NCBI RefSeq assembly: GCF_021026375.1
Contig: NZ_JAJNDB010000006.1
Span: 124,001-188,000, forward strand
Direction of reading: 5' to 3'
DNA length: 64,000 nucleotides
Source of the DNA: Actinomycetospora endophytica
GTDB lineage: Bacteria; Actinomycetota; Actinomycetes; Mycobacteriales; Pseudonocardiaceae
The notes beneath the pieces were generated by a model. That model saw only the letters and a program-made list of their open reading frames with translations, did not search any database and was not told where the DNA came from. Of this stretch, positions 52,100 to 60,325 are shown in pieces. The translations under genes were made by a program, and so were the position numbers. Each line of letters begins with the position of its first letter. Within the stretch, counting starts at the first letter, position 1.

Positions 52100-52119
52100 G
52101 AGGGGCCCGTCGGTCAGAA
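52100..52119. repeat. Family C repeat overlapping the DUF4190 stop codon
   Basis: AGGGGCCCGTCGGTCAGAAG matches the reverse complement of 36485-36504 in 19 of 20 positions. The TGA of the leftward gene (52114-52116) lies inside it. Only one arm of the palindrome is present here. Confidence 0.55.
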
Positions 52120-52836
52120 GGAATTGACCCCGGACGACGCCGCGGCGCCGATGATCACGACGATGAAGAAGACGATGAAGAGCACGCCGAGCGCGATGAT
52201 GATGTAGCCGATGATCAGCCCGGCGAGCGCGATCCCGTCACCCGACTCGGGCCCCTCCCGGATCTGACGTCGGGCGATGTGGCCACAGATCACGCCGGCG
52301 ATCGCGGTGACGCCGAAGAAGAAGCCCAGCAGCGACAGCACCAGCGAGACGATCGCCAGCCCGTTGGTCGGGGCCGCCACCGGAGCGGAGTAGCCGTAGG
52401 GCCCCGGCTGGCCGGCTCCGTAGGGCTGCGCGCCGTACCCGGGCTGCGGGTAGCCGGGCTGGCCGTACCCCGGCTGACCGTAGGCGGGCTGGGGGTATCC
52501 CGGCTGGCCGTACCCGGGCTGGCCATACCCCGGCTGGGGCTCCCCAGCCTGCGGGTAGCCCGGCTGCGAGTACCCGGGCTGGCCGGACGAGCCGGACTGG
52601 CCGAAGGACCCGGACTGGCCGTAGGACCCCGAGTCGTACGGCGAGCTCCCGGAGGACTCGGACGACGCCGAGCCGGACCCGCTGCCGGGGTACGCGGTCG
52701 GCGGCGGATAGCCGCCGCCCGAGCCCGACTCCGACGAGGACCCCGGGCTCGACCCCGTCGACTCCGACCCCGCCTGCTCCCCCTGCGGCCTCGCGAACGG
52801 GTCGCCGTCCCGGGGCTCGCCGTCCGGCTCGCTCAT
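52114..52836 (-). CDS. DUF4190 membrane protein with Tyr/Pro/Gly-rich repeat domain
   Basis: A 240-aa protein. Residues 1-60 are acidic and Ser/Gly-rich, residues about 60-160 are a low-complexity Tyr-Pro-Gln-Gly domain built of [10 protein letters not shown]-type units, and the C-terminus has a DUF4190-like pair of helices ([31 protein letters not shown] and [20 protein letters not shown]). Such Tyr-rich tracts can drive phase separation or bind other proteins; that is inference. The ATG at 52836 has GGGGGTGG upstream. Similar proteins are common in actinobacteria with no defined function. Confidence 0.85.
   Translation of the reverse strand: MSEPDGEPRDGDPFARPQGEQAGSESTGSSPGSSSESGSGGGYPPPTAYPGSGSGSASSESSGSSPYDSGSYGQSGSFGQSGSSGQPGYSQPGYPQAGEPQPGYGQPGYGQPGYPQPAYGQPGYGQPGYPQPGYGAQPYGAGQPGPYGYSAPVAAPTNGLAIVSLVLSLLGFFFGVTAIAGVICGHIARRQIREGPESGDGIALAGLIIGYIIIALGVLFIVFFIVVIIGAAASSGVNSF
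52434..52580 (-). repeat. Repeat region coding Gly-Tyr-Pro-Gln units
   Basis: The minus strand repeats a unit like GGCTACCCGCAGCCCGGGTA about ten times with small changes, giving ([10 protein letters not shown])n in the DUF4190 protein. Unit boundaries vary between 12 and 15 nt. Confidence 0.7.
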
Positions 52837-52994
52837 CTGACCCACCCCCGACCCGGCCCGCCGGCGGCGTCCGGAACTCCTGGTGGGCGGACACCTCAGG
52901 TCCACCCGTGTGAGGCGGAATCCTCGCACGCATCACCGACACCGACCCCCCAACGACGCGAATCGGTCGCGACGGGATCGGGCGCGGCAGAACC

Positions 52995-53834
52995 TCAGGA
53001 CGACGAGTGCCCGGAGGACTTCGAGCCTCCCGACGACGGCGAGCCCGACGGCTTCGAGGATGCCGACGACGGGGCCGAGGACGCCGACGGAGCCGACGAG
53101 CTCGAGGAGGGCGACGTCGAGGGCGAGGCCGAGGACGTCGGGCTCGGCGTCGTCGTCGACGGCGGCTTCGGCGTGGTCGGCTTCGGCGTGGTCGGCTTCG
53201 GCGCCGTCGACGACGGGGCGCTGGACGTCGGCCGGGTGGACGTCGGGTCTGTGGTGGCACTCGGGGTGGTCGAGGTCGGCCGCGAGGACGGCGCCCCCGT
53301 CGAGCCGGCCGGCGACCCCGCCGCGGGCGCCCCCGGCCCCGCGCCGCCACCGGCGCCGGAGCCGCCGAACCCGCCCGCCGTCCCGCCCGCGAGCGGTGCC
53401 GGGGCGGCGGGCAGGGCCCGGGCCGGGCCCGCCGAACCGCCCGGTCCGGGGAGCGGTCCGTTCAGCGCGCGCAGGCCGACCTGGGTGCTGGGCGGCGGCG
53501 CGACGACGCTGCCGGGCGCCGGCCCGAGGTCGGTGATGGCCGGAGCCGCGACCGCGGTCGGCGCGATCGCCGGACCCTGTGGGGTCGGGGTCTGGACCCC
53601 CGCGAACAGCGCGCCGAGCCCCGGCGTCATCGCCAGCGAGGTCGAGGTGCCCGTGACCGTCTGGAAGACCGCCGTGCTGACCGCGGCCGCACCCATGAGC
53701 GACACCCCGGCCACCGCGACCCGACGACGCCGCGCCCCGCGCCCGTCGTCGGCGGTGAGGCACACCCACGCGGCGCCGGGGTCGAACGTCCCGCCGTCGA
53801 CCCCCGCGGGGGCCGGCATCGACCTCGGTTCCAC
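52995..53834 (-). CDS. Mucin-like Ser/Thr/Pro-rich membrane-anchored or secreted protein
   Basis: A 279-aa protein that I do not recognise. Residues 1-45 are polar, with RRRRVAVAGVSLMGAAAVSTAVF acting as a signal anchor (about 40-62). A Pro/Ala/Gly-rich region follows, then about 110 residues of almost only Ser, Thr, Pro and Lys (TPKPTTPKPTTPKPP and SPSSSSSAPSASSAPS), a classical target for O-mannosylation in actinobacteria. No catalytic domain is visible. I chose GTG 53834 because AGGAGGAG lies 6 nt upstream; a TTG at 53930 is in frame. Two hairpins stand in the leader just ahead of the ribosome site. Confidence 0.7.
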   Translation of the reverse strand: MEPRSMPAPAGVDGGTFDPGAAWVCLTADDGRGARRRRVAVAGVSLMGAAAVSTAVFQTVTGTSTSLAMTPGLGALFAGVQTPTPQGPAIAPTAVAAPAITDLGPAPGSVVAPPPSTQVGLRALNGPLPGPGGSAGPARALPAAPAPLAGGTAGGFGGSGAGGGAGPGAPAAGSPAGSTGAPSSRPTSTTPSATTDPTSTRPTSSAPSSTAPKPTTPKPTTPKPPSTTTPSPTSSASPSTSPSSSSSAPSASSAPSSASSKPSGSPSSGGSKSSGHSSS

Positions 53835-53856
53835 CGTGAGCTCCTCCTGTTCCTCC

Positions 53857-53919
53857 GCCCGGGCGGGATCGCCGCCCGGGCCACGACACCCGGACTCCTG
53901 CCCTGGTCCGGGCGTCGTG
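53857..53919 (-). promoter_or_regulatory. Two stacked hairpins in the leader of the mucin-like gene
   Basis: GCCCGGGCGG-gatcg-CCGCCCGGGC (53857-53881, perfect 10-bp stem) directly adjoins a second hairpin, 53882-53895 with 53906-53919 (13 of 14 pairs, 10-nt loop). The first ends 9 nt from the AGGAGGAG ribosome site. The 324 bp between this gene and the PHA-synthase-like gene otherwise hold only the small inverted repeat at 54102-54129 and a -10-like box. Confidence 0.5.
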
Positions 53920-54101
53920 TTCACAGTCAAACTGACGAACGGTGTAGTCGTCCCTCTGACGATCAGGCGGCATGACCTGCGTCCGAGTGGGCGCAGGACT
54001 CACCCGCCGGAGTCGCCTCGGGGGCTGCGTGGACCAGCGGGAATGCCTGCCGGTCGCGGGGCAGCGCCCGCTCGTCGCGTCACGCCCGGGAGTCGTCCGG
54101 C

Positions 54102-54129
54102 GACGAACGGTCGGGCCGGACCATTCGTC
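54102..54129. repeat. Inverted repeat upstream of the PHA-synthase-like gene
   Basis: GACGAACGGTC and GACCATTCGTC pair at 10 of 11 positions around GGGCCG. The arm begins like family A (GACGAACGG). It lies 17 bp before the probable -10 (TACGAT, 54146-54151), so it could be an operator covering the -35 region. Confidence 0.45.
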
Positions 54130-54158
54130 ATCCCCCGAACAGCCCTACGATCCGGGCC

Positions 54159-55358
54159 GTGCCCTCAGCCGCGTCCTCGTCCGCATCCGACCCGGACGAC
54201 GACAGCACGACGTCGTCGGACGGCGCCGGCCTGCTGCCCGCCGTCGTCGGGTCCGCGCTGCACGAGGCCGGAACCGCGCTGCACCGCGTCGGCGCCGCGG
54301 CCGTGAACGTGCGCGACCGGCTCGTCTCCGGGCACCTCGCCGACACCCGGCGGATGCCCCGCACCGCGGTGACGGGCGACCGCGGCTGGAGCCTCTACCG
54401 CTACGCACCGCTCCCCCAGGGGCCGACCGGGGTGGGCGACCCGATCCTGCTCGTGCCCCCGCTCGGCGCGCCGGACCTCGCCTTCGACCTGCGCCGCGGC
54501 AACAGCCTCGTCGAGTTCCTGCTCGAGCAGGGCCGCACGGTCTACGTCGTGACCTACGACGCGGCGTTCTGGCGCGGCCGTCGTCGGGGGCTGGAGACCT
54601 GGGTCGACGACGTCGTCCCGACGGCCGTCGAACGCGTCGCCGCCGACGAGGGCGGCGACGCGCCGCGCCCGGTGCACCTCGCCGGCTGGAGCCTGGGCGG
54701 GCTGTTCGTGCTGCTCACCGCGGCCGGCCACCTGGAACTGCCGATCGCCTCGGTGACCGCGTTCGCCTCGCCCGTCGACGTCGACGCGGTGCCGATCGTG
54801 GCGCCCTTCCGGTCGATCGCCGAGTACACCGGCGGGCAGATCTTCACCACGGCGTACCGGCTGCTCGGCGGCTTCCCGGCGCCCGCCGTCCGGGCGGCGT
54901 TCCAGCTCGCGAGCGTCGACCGGTACATCACGAAGCCGGTGACGATCCTGACCCACCTCGACGACCGCGAACTGCTCGAGCAGATGGAGGCGGTCGACGA
55001 CCTGATGAACAACATGGTCGCCTACCCGGGCCGGGCGTTCGGGCAGGTCTACCACCACGTCATCCGGGGCAACGAGGTCGCCACCGACTCCGTGCGGATC
55101 GACGGCCGGCCGGTGCGCCTGGCCGACGTCACCGCCCCGGTGCTGCTCATCGCGGGTTCCGACGACGGGATCGCGCCCGTCGCCGGGGTGCGCCGCGGGA
55201 CCGAACTGCTGACGTCGTCGTCCGACCTGCGGTTCTCGGTGGAACCGGGCGGTCACCTCGGGGTGCTCGCCGGGCGGCGGGCCCGGGACCACTCCTGGGC
55301 GACGTTCCTGGACTTCGTCAGCACCCACGACGACGAGGCGCTCGACGACGACCGGTGA
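54159..55358 (+). CDS. PHA-synthase-like alpha/beta hydrolase
   Basis: A 399-aa protein of the PhaC-related hydrolase group. VPPLGAPDLAFDLRRGNSLVEFLLEQGRTVYVVTYDA resembles the PhaC core; the nucleophile elbow is AGWSLGG, with Ser instead of the Cys of true PHA synthases; LIAGSDDGIAP holds the acid and EPGGHLGVLAGRRA the His, as in PhaC. It may be an acyltransferase or depolymerase rather than a polymerase. The first 25 residues are acidic and disordered. The GTG at 54159 is 7 nt after TACGAT and probably leaderless. A small helical protein gene follows 100 bp later. Confidence 0.8.
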   Translation: MPSAASSSASDPDDDSTTSSDGAGLLPAVVGSALHEAGTALHRVGAAAVNVRDRLVSGHLADTRRMPRTAVTGDRGWSLYRYAPLPQGPTGVGDPILLVPPLGAPDLAFDLRRGNSLVEFLLEQGRTVYVVTYDAAFWRGRRRGLETWVDDVVPTAVERVAADEGGDAPRPVHLAGWSLGGLFVLLTAAGHLELPIASVTAFASPVDVDAVPIVAPFRSIAEYTGGQIFTTAYRLLGGFPAPAVRAAFQLASVDRYITKPVTILTHLDDRELLEQMEAVDDLMNNMVAYPGRAFGQVYHHVIRGNEVATDSVRIDGRPVRLADVTAPVLLIAGSDDGIAPVAGVRRGTELLTSSSDLRFSVEPGGHLGVLAGRRARDHSWATFLDFVSTHDDEALDDDR

Positions 55359-55458
55359 GAACCACACGCCTGTGATTCGCCGTCAGGGGCGCGCGTGGTG
55401 ATCACGAACGGGTGTCGTACGGTCGGCTCGCCCTGCTCCCCAGCGGAAGGACAGCCGC

Positions 55459-55908
55459 GTGGCCGTCACCCTCAAGGCAGCTCTGCTCGACTCCGACAAG
55501 CGCGGATACGTCGTCGACGACCTGGCCAAGCTGGTCGACGAGGAGGTCGCCGACAAGAGCGGACTGTCCGGCGGAATGATCAAGACCGGGTACGCCGCCG
55601 TCAAGAAGATCAAGCCCGGCATCATCTGGGGCGCGATCAACACGCTGCTCGACGAGTTCGTCGAGGCCCTCGAGCCGCACTGGACCGCCTACAACGCCTC
55701 GCCCACCGGCGACTTCGGCGCCTACCTGGCCGCCCACGCGCAGCCGGTCTCCGAGGCCCTGCTCGGCGTCACCGACCGGCGGGCGGAGAAGTCCAACCGC
55801 CAGGCCATCACGTCGGTCTACTCGAAGCTCCGCCCGAAGGGCCAGGAGAACGTCATCGCGGCGCTGCCCCGGCTCGGCGCCGTCGTCGAGAAGCACGCGC
55901 AGCAGTAA
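55459..55908 (+). CDS. Small conserved helical protein, unknown function
   Basis: A 149-aa, largely alpha-helical, soluble protein: LLDSDKRGYVVDDLAKLVDEEVADKSG, then GMIKTGYAAVKKIKPGIIWGAINTLLDEFVEALEPHW and a second half with KSNRQAITSVYSKLRPKGQENVIAALPRLGAVVEKHAQ. I recognise it as a conserved actinobacterial type but cannot name its family with certainty. The GTG at 55459 has GGAAGGA 8 nt upstream; TACGGT at about 55416 is a possible -10. Its helical character and its position behind a PhaC-like gene make a phasin-like role conceivable, with little support. Confidence 0.75.
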   Translation: MAVTLKAALLDSDKRGYVVDDLAKLVDEEVADKSGLSGGMIKTGYAAVKKIKPGIIWGAINTLLDEFVEALEPHWTAYNASPTGDFGAYLAAHAQPVSEALLGVTDRRAEKSNRQAITSVYSKLRPKGQENVIAALPRLGAVVEKHAQQ

Positions 55909-55923
55909 CCGCCCGCTTCGCGC

Positions 55924-55965
55924 TCGTGTGCACCAATTCGTTCCGGCACGGATTGGTGCACACGA
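55924..55965. terminator. Palindrome after the helical-protein gene
   Basis: Arms 55924-55940 and 55949-55965 (17 nt, one mismatch; core GTGTGCACCAAT) surround TTCCGGCA, 15 bp after the stop. It resembles families A and B in size and position but not in sequence. Likely terminator. Confidence 0.6.
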
Positions 55966-56034
55966 CCGGGGGCCATCCGACCCCCTCCGGACGGACAGGT
56001 GGCCGAACCCGGCGATCTCCGAGAGGGTGACCGG

Positions 56035-56331
56035 ATGCACATCCTCACGGTCCTGTACGGGCAGCCCGACGACCCCGCGGCGTTCGACAAGTACTACGAG
56101 CAGACGCACGTCCCGCTCGCGAACAAGATCCCCGACTGCCGGAGCTTCACCTACCGGCACGTCGCCACGCTGGACGGCTCGAAGCCGCCGTACCACCTCA
56201 TCGCCGAGCTCGCCTTCGACTCCCTCGAGTCGCTGCAGGCCAGCATGGGCGGCCCCGAGGGCCAGGCGGCCGCGGGCGACGTCCCGAACTTCGCCACCGG
56301 TGGCGTGACGATGCTGGTGGCCTTCGACTAG
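56035..56331 (+). CDS. EthD-family protein
   Basis: A 98-aa dimeric alpha+beta-barrel protein of the EthD type: ILTVLYGQPDDPAAFDKYYEQTHVPLANKIP with the usual His, then YHLIAELAFDSLESLQASM and the terminal VTMLVAFD. The family was first met in ethyl tert-butyl ether degradation, where its exact role is unclear; most members are unassigned. The ATG at 56035 has GAGAGGG 7 nt upstream, and an in-frame start at 55999 is less likely. It converges on the lactate monooxygenase gene. Confidence 0.9.
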   Translation: MHILTVLYGQPDDPAAFDKYYEQTHVPLANKIPDCRSFTYRHVATLDGSKPPYHLIAELAFDSLESLQASMGGPEGQAAAGDVPNFATGGVTMLVAFD

Positions 56332-56346
56332 GTGCCCTCCGGGCTC

Positions 56347-56386
56347 GTGAGCACTAATTGACGCTATGGCGTCAATTAGTGCTCAC
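56347..56386. terminator. Perfect 18-bp-arm palindrome between EthD and lactate monooxygenase (family B)
   Basis: GTGAGCACTAATTGACGC (56347-56364) and its exact complement (56369-56386) flank TATG. It starts 15 bp after the EthD stop and ends 16 bp before the convergent gene's stop. Thirty-five of 40 bases agree with 50504-50543. Confidence 0.7.
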
Positions 56387-56402
56387 AGGCGCGTCAGCGC
56401 AC

Positions 56403-57578
56403 CTACTGCACCTGGTGGGGCAGCCGGCGGATGGTGCCCTCGGCCCGCAGGTCGGCGAGCGTCGGGTACCCGTCCACCGCCATGATCAGGTCGGTCTCGG
56501 CGAGCACCGAGCGCAGGTGGTGCACCACGCCGTCCTCCCCGCCGAGCGCCAGCGCGTAGGCGTACGGCCGGCCCAGCCCCACCGCCGACGCCCCCAGCGC
56601 CAGCGCCTTCGCGACGTCGGCCCCCGAGCGCACCCCGGAGTCGAACAGCACCGGCACGTCCCCGGCCGCCGCGACGACGTCGGGCAGCGTCTCCAGCGCC
56701 GGCAGCCCACCGTTGGCCTGCCGTCCGCCGTGGTTGGAGCAGTACAGCCCGTCCACCCCGAGATCGATCGCGCGCCGGGCGTCGTCGGGGTGGCTGATCC
56801 CCTTGAGCAGGATCGGCATGTCTGTCGCCTCGCGCATCCACGCCAGGTCGTCCCACCCGACGCTGTTGCCGAACTGGCCCGCCCACATCCCGACGGCGCC
56901 GCGCAGGTCCTCCTCGGGCGGCGCGTCGAGCAGCGACCGGAACGCCGGGTCGGAGAAGTAGTTCGCGAGGCAGTGCCCGCGCAGCTGCGGGAAGTTCGCG
57001 GTGTTGAGGTCGCGGGGGCGCCAGCCGGTCACCCAGGTGTCGAGGGTGACGACGAGGCCCCGGAACCCCGCCTTCTCGGCCCGCTGGATGAGCGACACCG
57101 CCACGTCCCGGTCGCGCGGCGTGTAGAGCTGGAAGAACCCCGGGGTGTCGCCGAGCGCCGCCGCGACGTCCTCGAGCGGGTCCTGCGAGAGCGTGGACAT
57201 CACCATCGGCACCCCGGTCCGGGCGCAGGCCCGCGCGACGGCGAGGTCGCCGTGGAAGTCCTGCGAGCAGAGGCCGATGACGCCGATGGGGCAGCAGAAC
57301 AGCGGGGTCGGGAGGTCGATGCCGCAGATCGACGTCGTGAGGTCGCGCTCGTACGCGCCGGCCATCATCCGCGGCACGATCCCCCACCAGCCGAAGGCCT
57401 CGGCGTTGCCGCGCTGGGTGCGCTCGTCGCCCGCGCCGCCCGCGACGTAGTTCAGGATCCAGTCGGGCAGGGCCGCGGCGGCCGCGCTCTCGAGCCCGGC
57501 GAAGTCCACCGGCCAACGAGGCAGCACGCCCTTCAGGCCCGCCCCGTAGATCTCCAGTTGGTAGTCGCCGTACTGCAT
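56403..57578 (-). CDS. Lactate 2-monooxygenase (FMN-dependent)
   Basis: FMN-dependent alpha-hydroxyacid oxidase of 391 aa. Its sequence follows M. smegmatis lactate 2-monooxygenase closely along its length ([122 protein letters not shown]). That enzyme turns L-lactate into acetate, CO2 and water. Catalytic His and Arg are in SNHGGRQ. The ATG at 57578 has AGGAGGG 6 nt upstream. No GntR/LldR regulator is adjacent; a 61-bp palindrome lies in the divergent region. Confidence 0.9.
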   Translation of the reverse strand: MQYGDYQLEIYGAGLKGVLPRWPVDFAGLESAAAAALPDWILNYVAGGAGDERTQRGNAEAFGWWGIVPRMMAGAYERDLTTSICGIDLPTPLFCCPIGVIGLCSQDFHGDLAVARACARTGVPMVMSTLSQDPLEDVAAALGDTPGFFQLYTPRDRDVAVSLIQRAEKAGFRGLVVTLDTWVTGWRPRDLNTANFPQLRGHCLANYFSDPAFRSLLDAPPEEDLRGAVGMWAGQFGNSVGWDDLAWMREATDMPILLKGISHPDDARRAIDLGVDGLYCSNHGGRQANGGLPALETLPDVVAAAGDVPVLFDSGVRSGADVAKALALGASAVGLGRPYAYALALGGEDGVVHHLRSVLAETDLIMAVDGYPTLADLRAEGTIRRLPHQVQ

Positions 57579-57673
57579 CGTCGGCCCTCCTCGAGCGCTG
57601 CGTCCTCGTGGAGCACCGAAACACACCCGGGGCATCGTCGGCAGGACCGAACCCGCCGCCGGTCGGCTGAAGC

Positions 57674-57779
57674 AGGTGTCGGGGGCTCCCTGGAGCGTCG
57701 ACACCTTCCCCGGCGGGTGATCATCGGGCACCAGGCGGGGTGATCGTGGGAGCGGGACCCCGCCAGGTGCCCGGTGATC
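57674..57779. promoter_or_regulatory. Hairpin and 61-bp palindrome between lactate monooxygenase and methyltransferase genes
   Basis: In the 273-bp divergent gap, AGGTGTCG/CGACACCT (57674-57706) forms a small hairpin and arms 57719-57741 and 57757-57779 (23 nt, 21 paired) form a large palindrome around 15 nt. The arm contains CGGGCACC and GGCGGGGT. The element is 140 bp from the lactate gene start and 72 bp from the methyltransferase start. Confidence 0.5.
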
Positions 57780-57851
57780 TCGGGCGGCGGCAGCGAGCGC
57801 CCCACCCGCCGCTCCCCCGACCCGCTGCGCGTGATCGCTAACCTGGCGGGC

Positions 57852-58619
57852 GTGGACACCGCCCTCGTGGCCCGGTTGCGCCGGGCCGGCTGCGTGTTCG
57901 CGGAGGACGAGGCCGCGCTCCTGCTCGCCGAAGCAGACGACCCCGACGCGCTCGAGGCGATGACCGCCCGCCGGGTCGCGGGCGAGCCGCTCGAGCACGT
58001 CCTGGGCTGGGCGGCGTTCCGGGGACGGCGGGTCGCCGTGACCGCCGGGGTGTTCGTCCCGCGGCAGCGCAGCGGCCTGCTGGTCGACCGGGCGGTCGCA
58101 CTCGCGAAGCCCGGCGCCGTCGTCGTCGACCTCTGTTGCGGCTCGGGCGCGCTGGGCGCCGCGGTGGCCGCCGAGGTGCCTGACGTCGAGCTGCACGCCG
58201 CCGACCTCGACCCCGCAGCGGTCGCGTGCGCCCGTCACACCGTCCCGCCGGGCGCCCGGGTCCATCACGGTGACCTCGACGCGGCCCTGCCCGCCGACCT
58301 GCGCGGCCGCGTCGACGTGCTGCTCGCGAGCCCGCCCTACGTACCCACCGCCGGCCTCGCGACGATGCCGCCCGAGGCGCGCGAGCACGAGCCCCGCGTC
58401 GCCCTCGACGGCGGCGACGACGGACTCGGGGTGCTGCGCCGGATCGCCGCGCTCGCGCCCGACTGGCTCGCCCCGGCCGGCGCCGTGCTCCTCGAGTGCG
58501 CCGGGCACCAGGCGGACGCGGCCCGAGCGGCGGTCGCCGACGCGGGTCTGTCCGCCACGGCCGAGCACGACGACGAGGCCGACGCCACCGTCGTCGTCGG
58601 GCACCGGGAGCCGCGGTGA
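57852..58619 (+). CDS. PrmC/HemK-related class I SAM methyltransferase
   Basis: A 255-aa protein similar to N5-glutamine methyltransferases that modify release factors, but of the divergent PrmC-related type. The helical N-terminus ([40 protein letters not shown]) and [15 protein letters not shown] match PrmC; SAM-binding is [16 protein letters not shown] and the Asp AADLDPAA. The catalytic NPPY is changed to SPPY ([10 protein letters not shown]), so glutamine methylation is uncertain. GTG 57852 lies 7 nt after TAACCT (57839-57844), indicating a leaderless start; a GTG at 57774 is in frame. Its stop overlaps the patatin start (GTGA). Confidence 0.82.
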   Translation: MDTALVARLRRAGCVFAEDEAALLLAEADDPDALEAMTARRVAGEPLEHVLGWAAFRGRRVAVTAGVFVPRQRSGLLVDRAVALAKPGAVVVDLCCGSGALGAAVAAEVPDVELHAADLDPAAVACARHTVPPGARVHHGDLDAALPADLRGRVDVLLASPPYVPTAGLATMPPEAREHEPRVALDGGDDGLGVLRRIAALAPDWLAPAGAVLLECAGHQADAARAAVADAGLSATAEHDDEADATVVVGHREPR

Positions 58620-59578
58620 CCGTTCTCGAGGTCCTCGCCCGCCGGCAGGAACAGGGTCCCGACGACGGCGGGGCGCGCGTCGCCCTCGTCCTCGAGGGCG
58701 GCGGCAGCCGCGCGACCTTCTCGGCCGGCATGGCGGCCGCCGTCGAGGACCTCGGCCTGACCCCGCTGCTCGACGACGTCTACGGGGTCTCGGCCGGCTC
58801 GCTCAACGCGGCCTGGCTGGTCGCCGGCAAGGCGCGCGAGGCCATGGCGCCGTGGACCTCCCGGTCGGTGATGCGCGGGACGATCGACCCGCGCCGGGTG
58901 CTGCGCGGCGGGCGGGTGGTCGACCTGGAGCACCTCGTCGAGCACGTCTACGTCCACGAGGCACCGATGCCCTTCGCGACGATCCTCGCGAGCCCGGTGA
59001 CCTACCACCCGATGGCCACCGACGCCGCGACCGGCGACTCGACCGACCTCGCGCCCCTGCTCGACGGACCCCCGGCGCTACGACGCGCGCTCCAGGCGAG
59101 CTCCACGCTGCCGGTGCTCGCCGGTCCCCCGGTGCCCTTCGCGGGCCGGCGCTGGGTCGACGGCGGGCTCTCCGAACCGGTCGCCGTGCACACCGCGCTC
59201 GCGAACGGCGCCACGCACCTCGTCGTCCTGCGCACCCACCCCGGCGCCCACGCGCCGGCCGAGCCACCCGGCGTCGTCGACGTGATCGTGCGGCGCTGGC
59301 TGCGCCGTCACGCGCCGGGGGTGGTGGACGCCTGGTTCCACCGGGTCGAGCGGGCGCGGGCCACCGAGGCGCTGCTCGCCGAGCTCGAGGCGGACGGGCG
59401 CGTGCTGCACGTGCGCCCGCCGGACGACGCGCCCGCGGTGTCACGCACCTCGACCGACCTCGGCCTGCTCGCCGAGGCCCTGAGGGTCGGTCACGAAGCC
59501 GCGAGCCGGGCGCTCGAACCGCTCACGCCGCAGCAGGCTCCGCCCGGTCCCACAGGTCGTGGAACATCGCGATGTTGA
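58616..59578 (+). CDS. Patatin-like phospholipase
   Basis: A 320-aa patatin-family lipid acyl hydrolase. The oxyanion-hole glycines are in [15 protein letters not shown], nucleophile Ser in [12 protein letters not shown] (GxSxG) and the Asp of the dyad in [10 protein letters not shown]. It is cytosolic, without signal peptide. The GTG at 58616 is coupled to the methyltransferase stop. The last 56 bp overlap, on the opposite strand, the end of the heme oxygenase gene. The substrate is unknown. Confidence 0.88.
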   Translation: MTVLEVLARRQEQGPDDGGARVALVLEGGGSRATFSAGMAAAVEDLGLTPLLDDVYGVSAGSLNAAWLVAGKAREAMAPWTSRSVMRGTIDPRRVLRGGRVVDLEHLVEHVYVHEAPMPFATILASPVTYHPMATDAATGDSTDLAPLLDGPPALRRALQASSTLPVLAGPPVPFAGRRWVDGGLSEPVAVHTALANGATHLVVLRTHPGAHAPAEPPGVVDVIVRRWLRRHAPGVVDAWFHRVERARATEALLAELEADGRVLHVRPPDDAPAVSRTSTDLGLLAEALRVGHEAASRALEPLTPQQAPPGPTGRGTSRC

Positions 59579-60176
59579 GCTCGTAGGCGGTCTTCACCTC
59601 GTCGACGACGCGGGCGCGCTCGGCCTCGTCCCACGGGGCCGCGTCGAGCAGCGCGCGGTAGTGCTCGCGGAAGCGCGGCACCGGCCCGAGGTCGGAGAAG
59701 TCGTAGAAGGCGGTGCCGCCCCCGGTCACGCCGTAGCGTCGCGGCAGCAGCGCGGCGACGGCCTGGCCGCCCGCGACGTCGCCGAGGTAGCGGGTGTAGT
59801 GGTGCGCCACGAACCCGGCGGGCCAGTCCGCGACCTCGCGGATGCGGGCGGCGTAGCGCTCGGTGGACGGCAGCGGTTCCGGGTCGGTGACACGAAAGAA
59901 GTCCAGGTCCGCGGCGATCCGGTCCCGGCGCCGGAGGGTGTCGATGACGAACGGCCCGGCCACCGGGTGCGCGGCGAGCGTGTCGCTCACCGACTCGAGC
60001 GCGCCGTAGACGAACGAGTACTGCTCGACGAGCCGCGCGTAGTCGGCCACCGCCAGACGCCCGTCGAACAGCGCGTCCATGAACGGTGAGTGGTTGGCGC
60101 GCTGGTGCGCCTCCAGCGTCGAGCGTCGGACGGACTGGTGGAACGGGATCGCGGCCGAGGACGTCGTCTCGGACAC
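59523..60176 (-). CDS. Biliverdin-producing heme oxygenase
   Basis: A 217-aa HO-1-fold enzyme that opens heme to biliverdin, iron and CO. Proximal His lies in the N-terminal helix (RRSTLEAHQRANHSPFMDALF); the distal helix shows HHYTRYLGDVAGGQAV with the flexible Gly-rich GDVAGG. Length and motifs match bacterial HmuO/HugZ-unrelated heme oxygenases used for iron gain. The GTG at 60176 has AGGAGG 6 nt upstream, so the frame's longer start at 60212 is rejected. It is divergent from a LysR gene, and no siderophore or heme-uptake gene is next to it. Its 3' end overlaps the patatin gene. Confidence 0.9.
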   Translation of the reverse strand: MSETTSSAAIPFHQSVRRSTLEAHQRANHSPFMDALFDGRLAVADYARLVEQYSFVYGALESVSDTLAAHPVAGPFVIDTLRRRDRIAADLDFFRVTDPEPLPSTERYAARIREVADWPAGFVAHHYTRYLGDVAGGQAVAALLPRRYGVTGGGTAFYDFSDLGPVPRFREHYRALLDAAPWDEAERARVVDEVKTAYELNIAMFHDLWDRAEPAAA

Positions 60177-60325
60177 CGGCAACCTCCTGGTGGGCAGGCG
60201 GACCCTGAGCACCGCGTCGTGCGACTCGACCCTAGGCGCGACCGGCGGGTGAGGGAACCCTAAGTCGATCGATCACCGGTTGCTGCTGTTGTCGCCGCAT
60301 CGATCGCGGCGCACGATCGTCGACC

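Noticed and set aside
55924-55965. Hairpin after the helical-protein gene as a small RNA or tRNA-like gene
   Set aside because: It is one simple stem of 42 nt with no cloverleaf and no own promoter.
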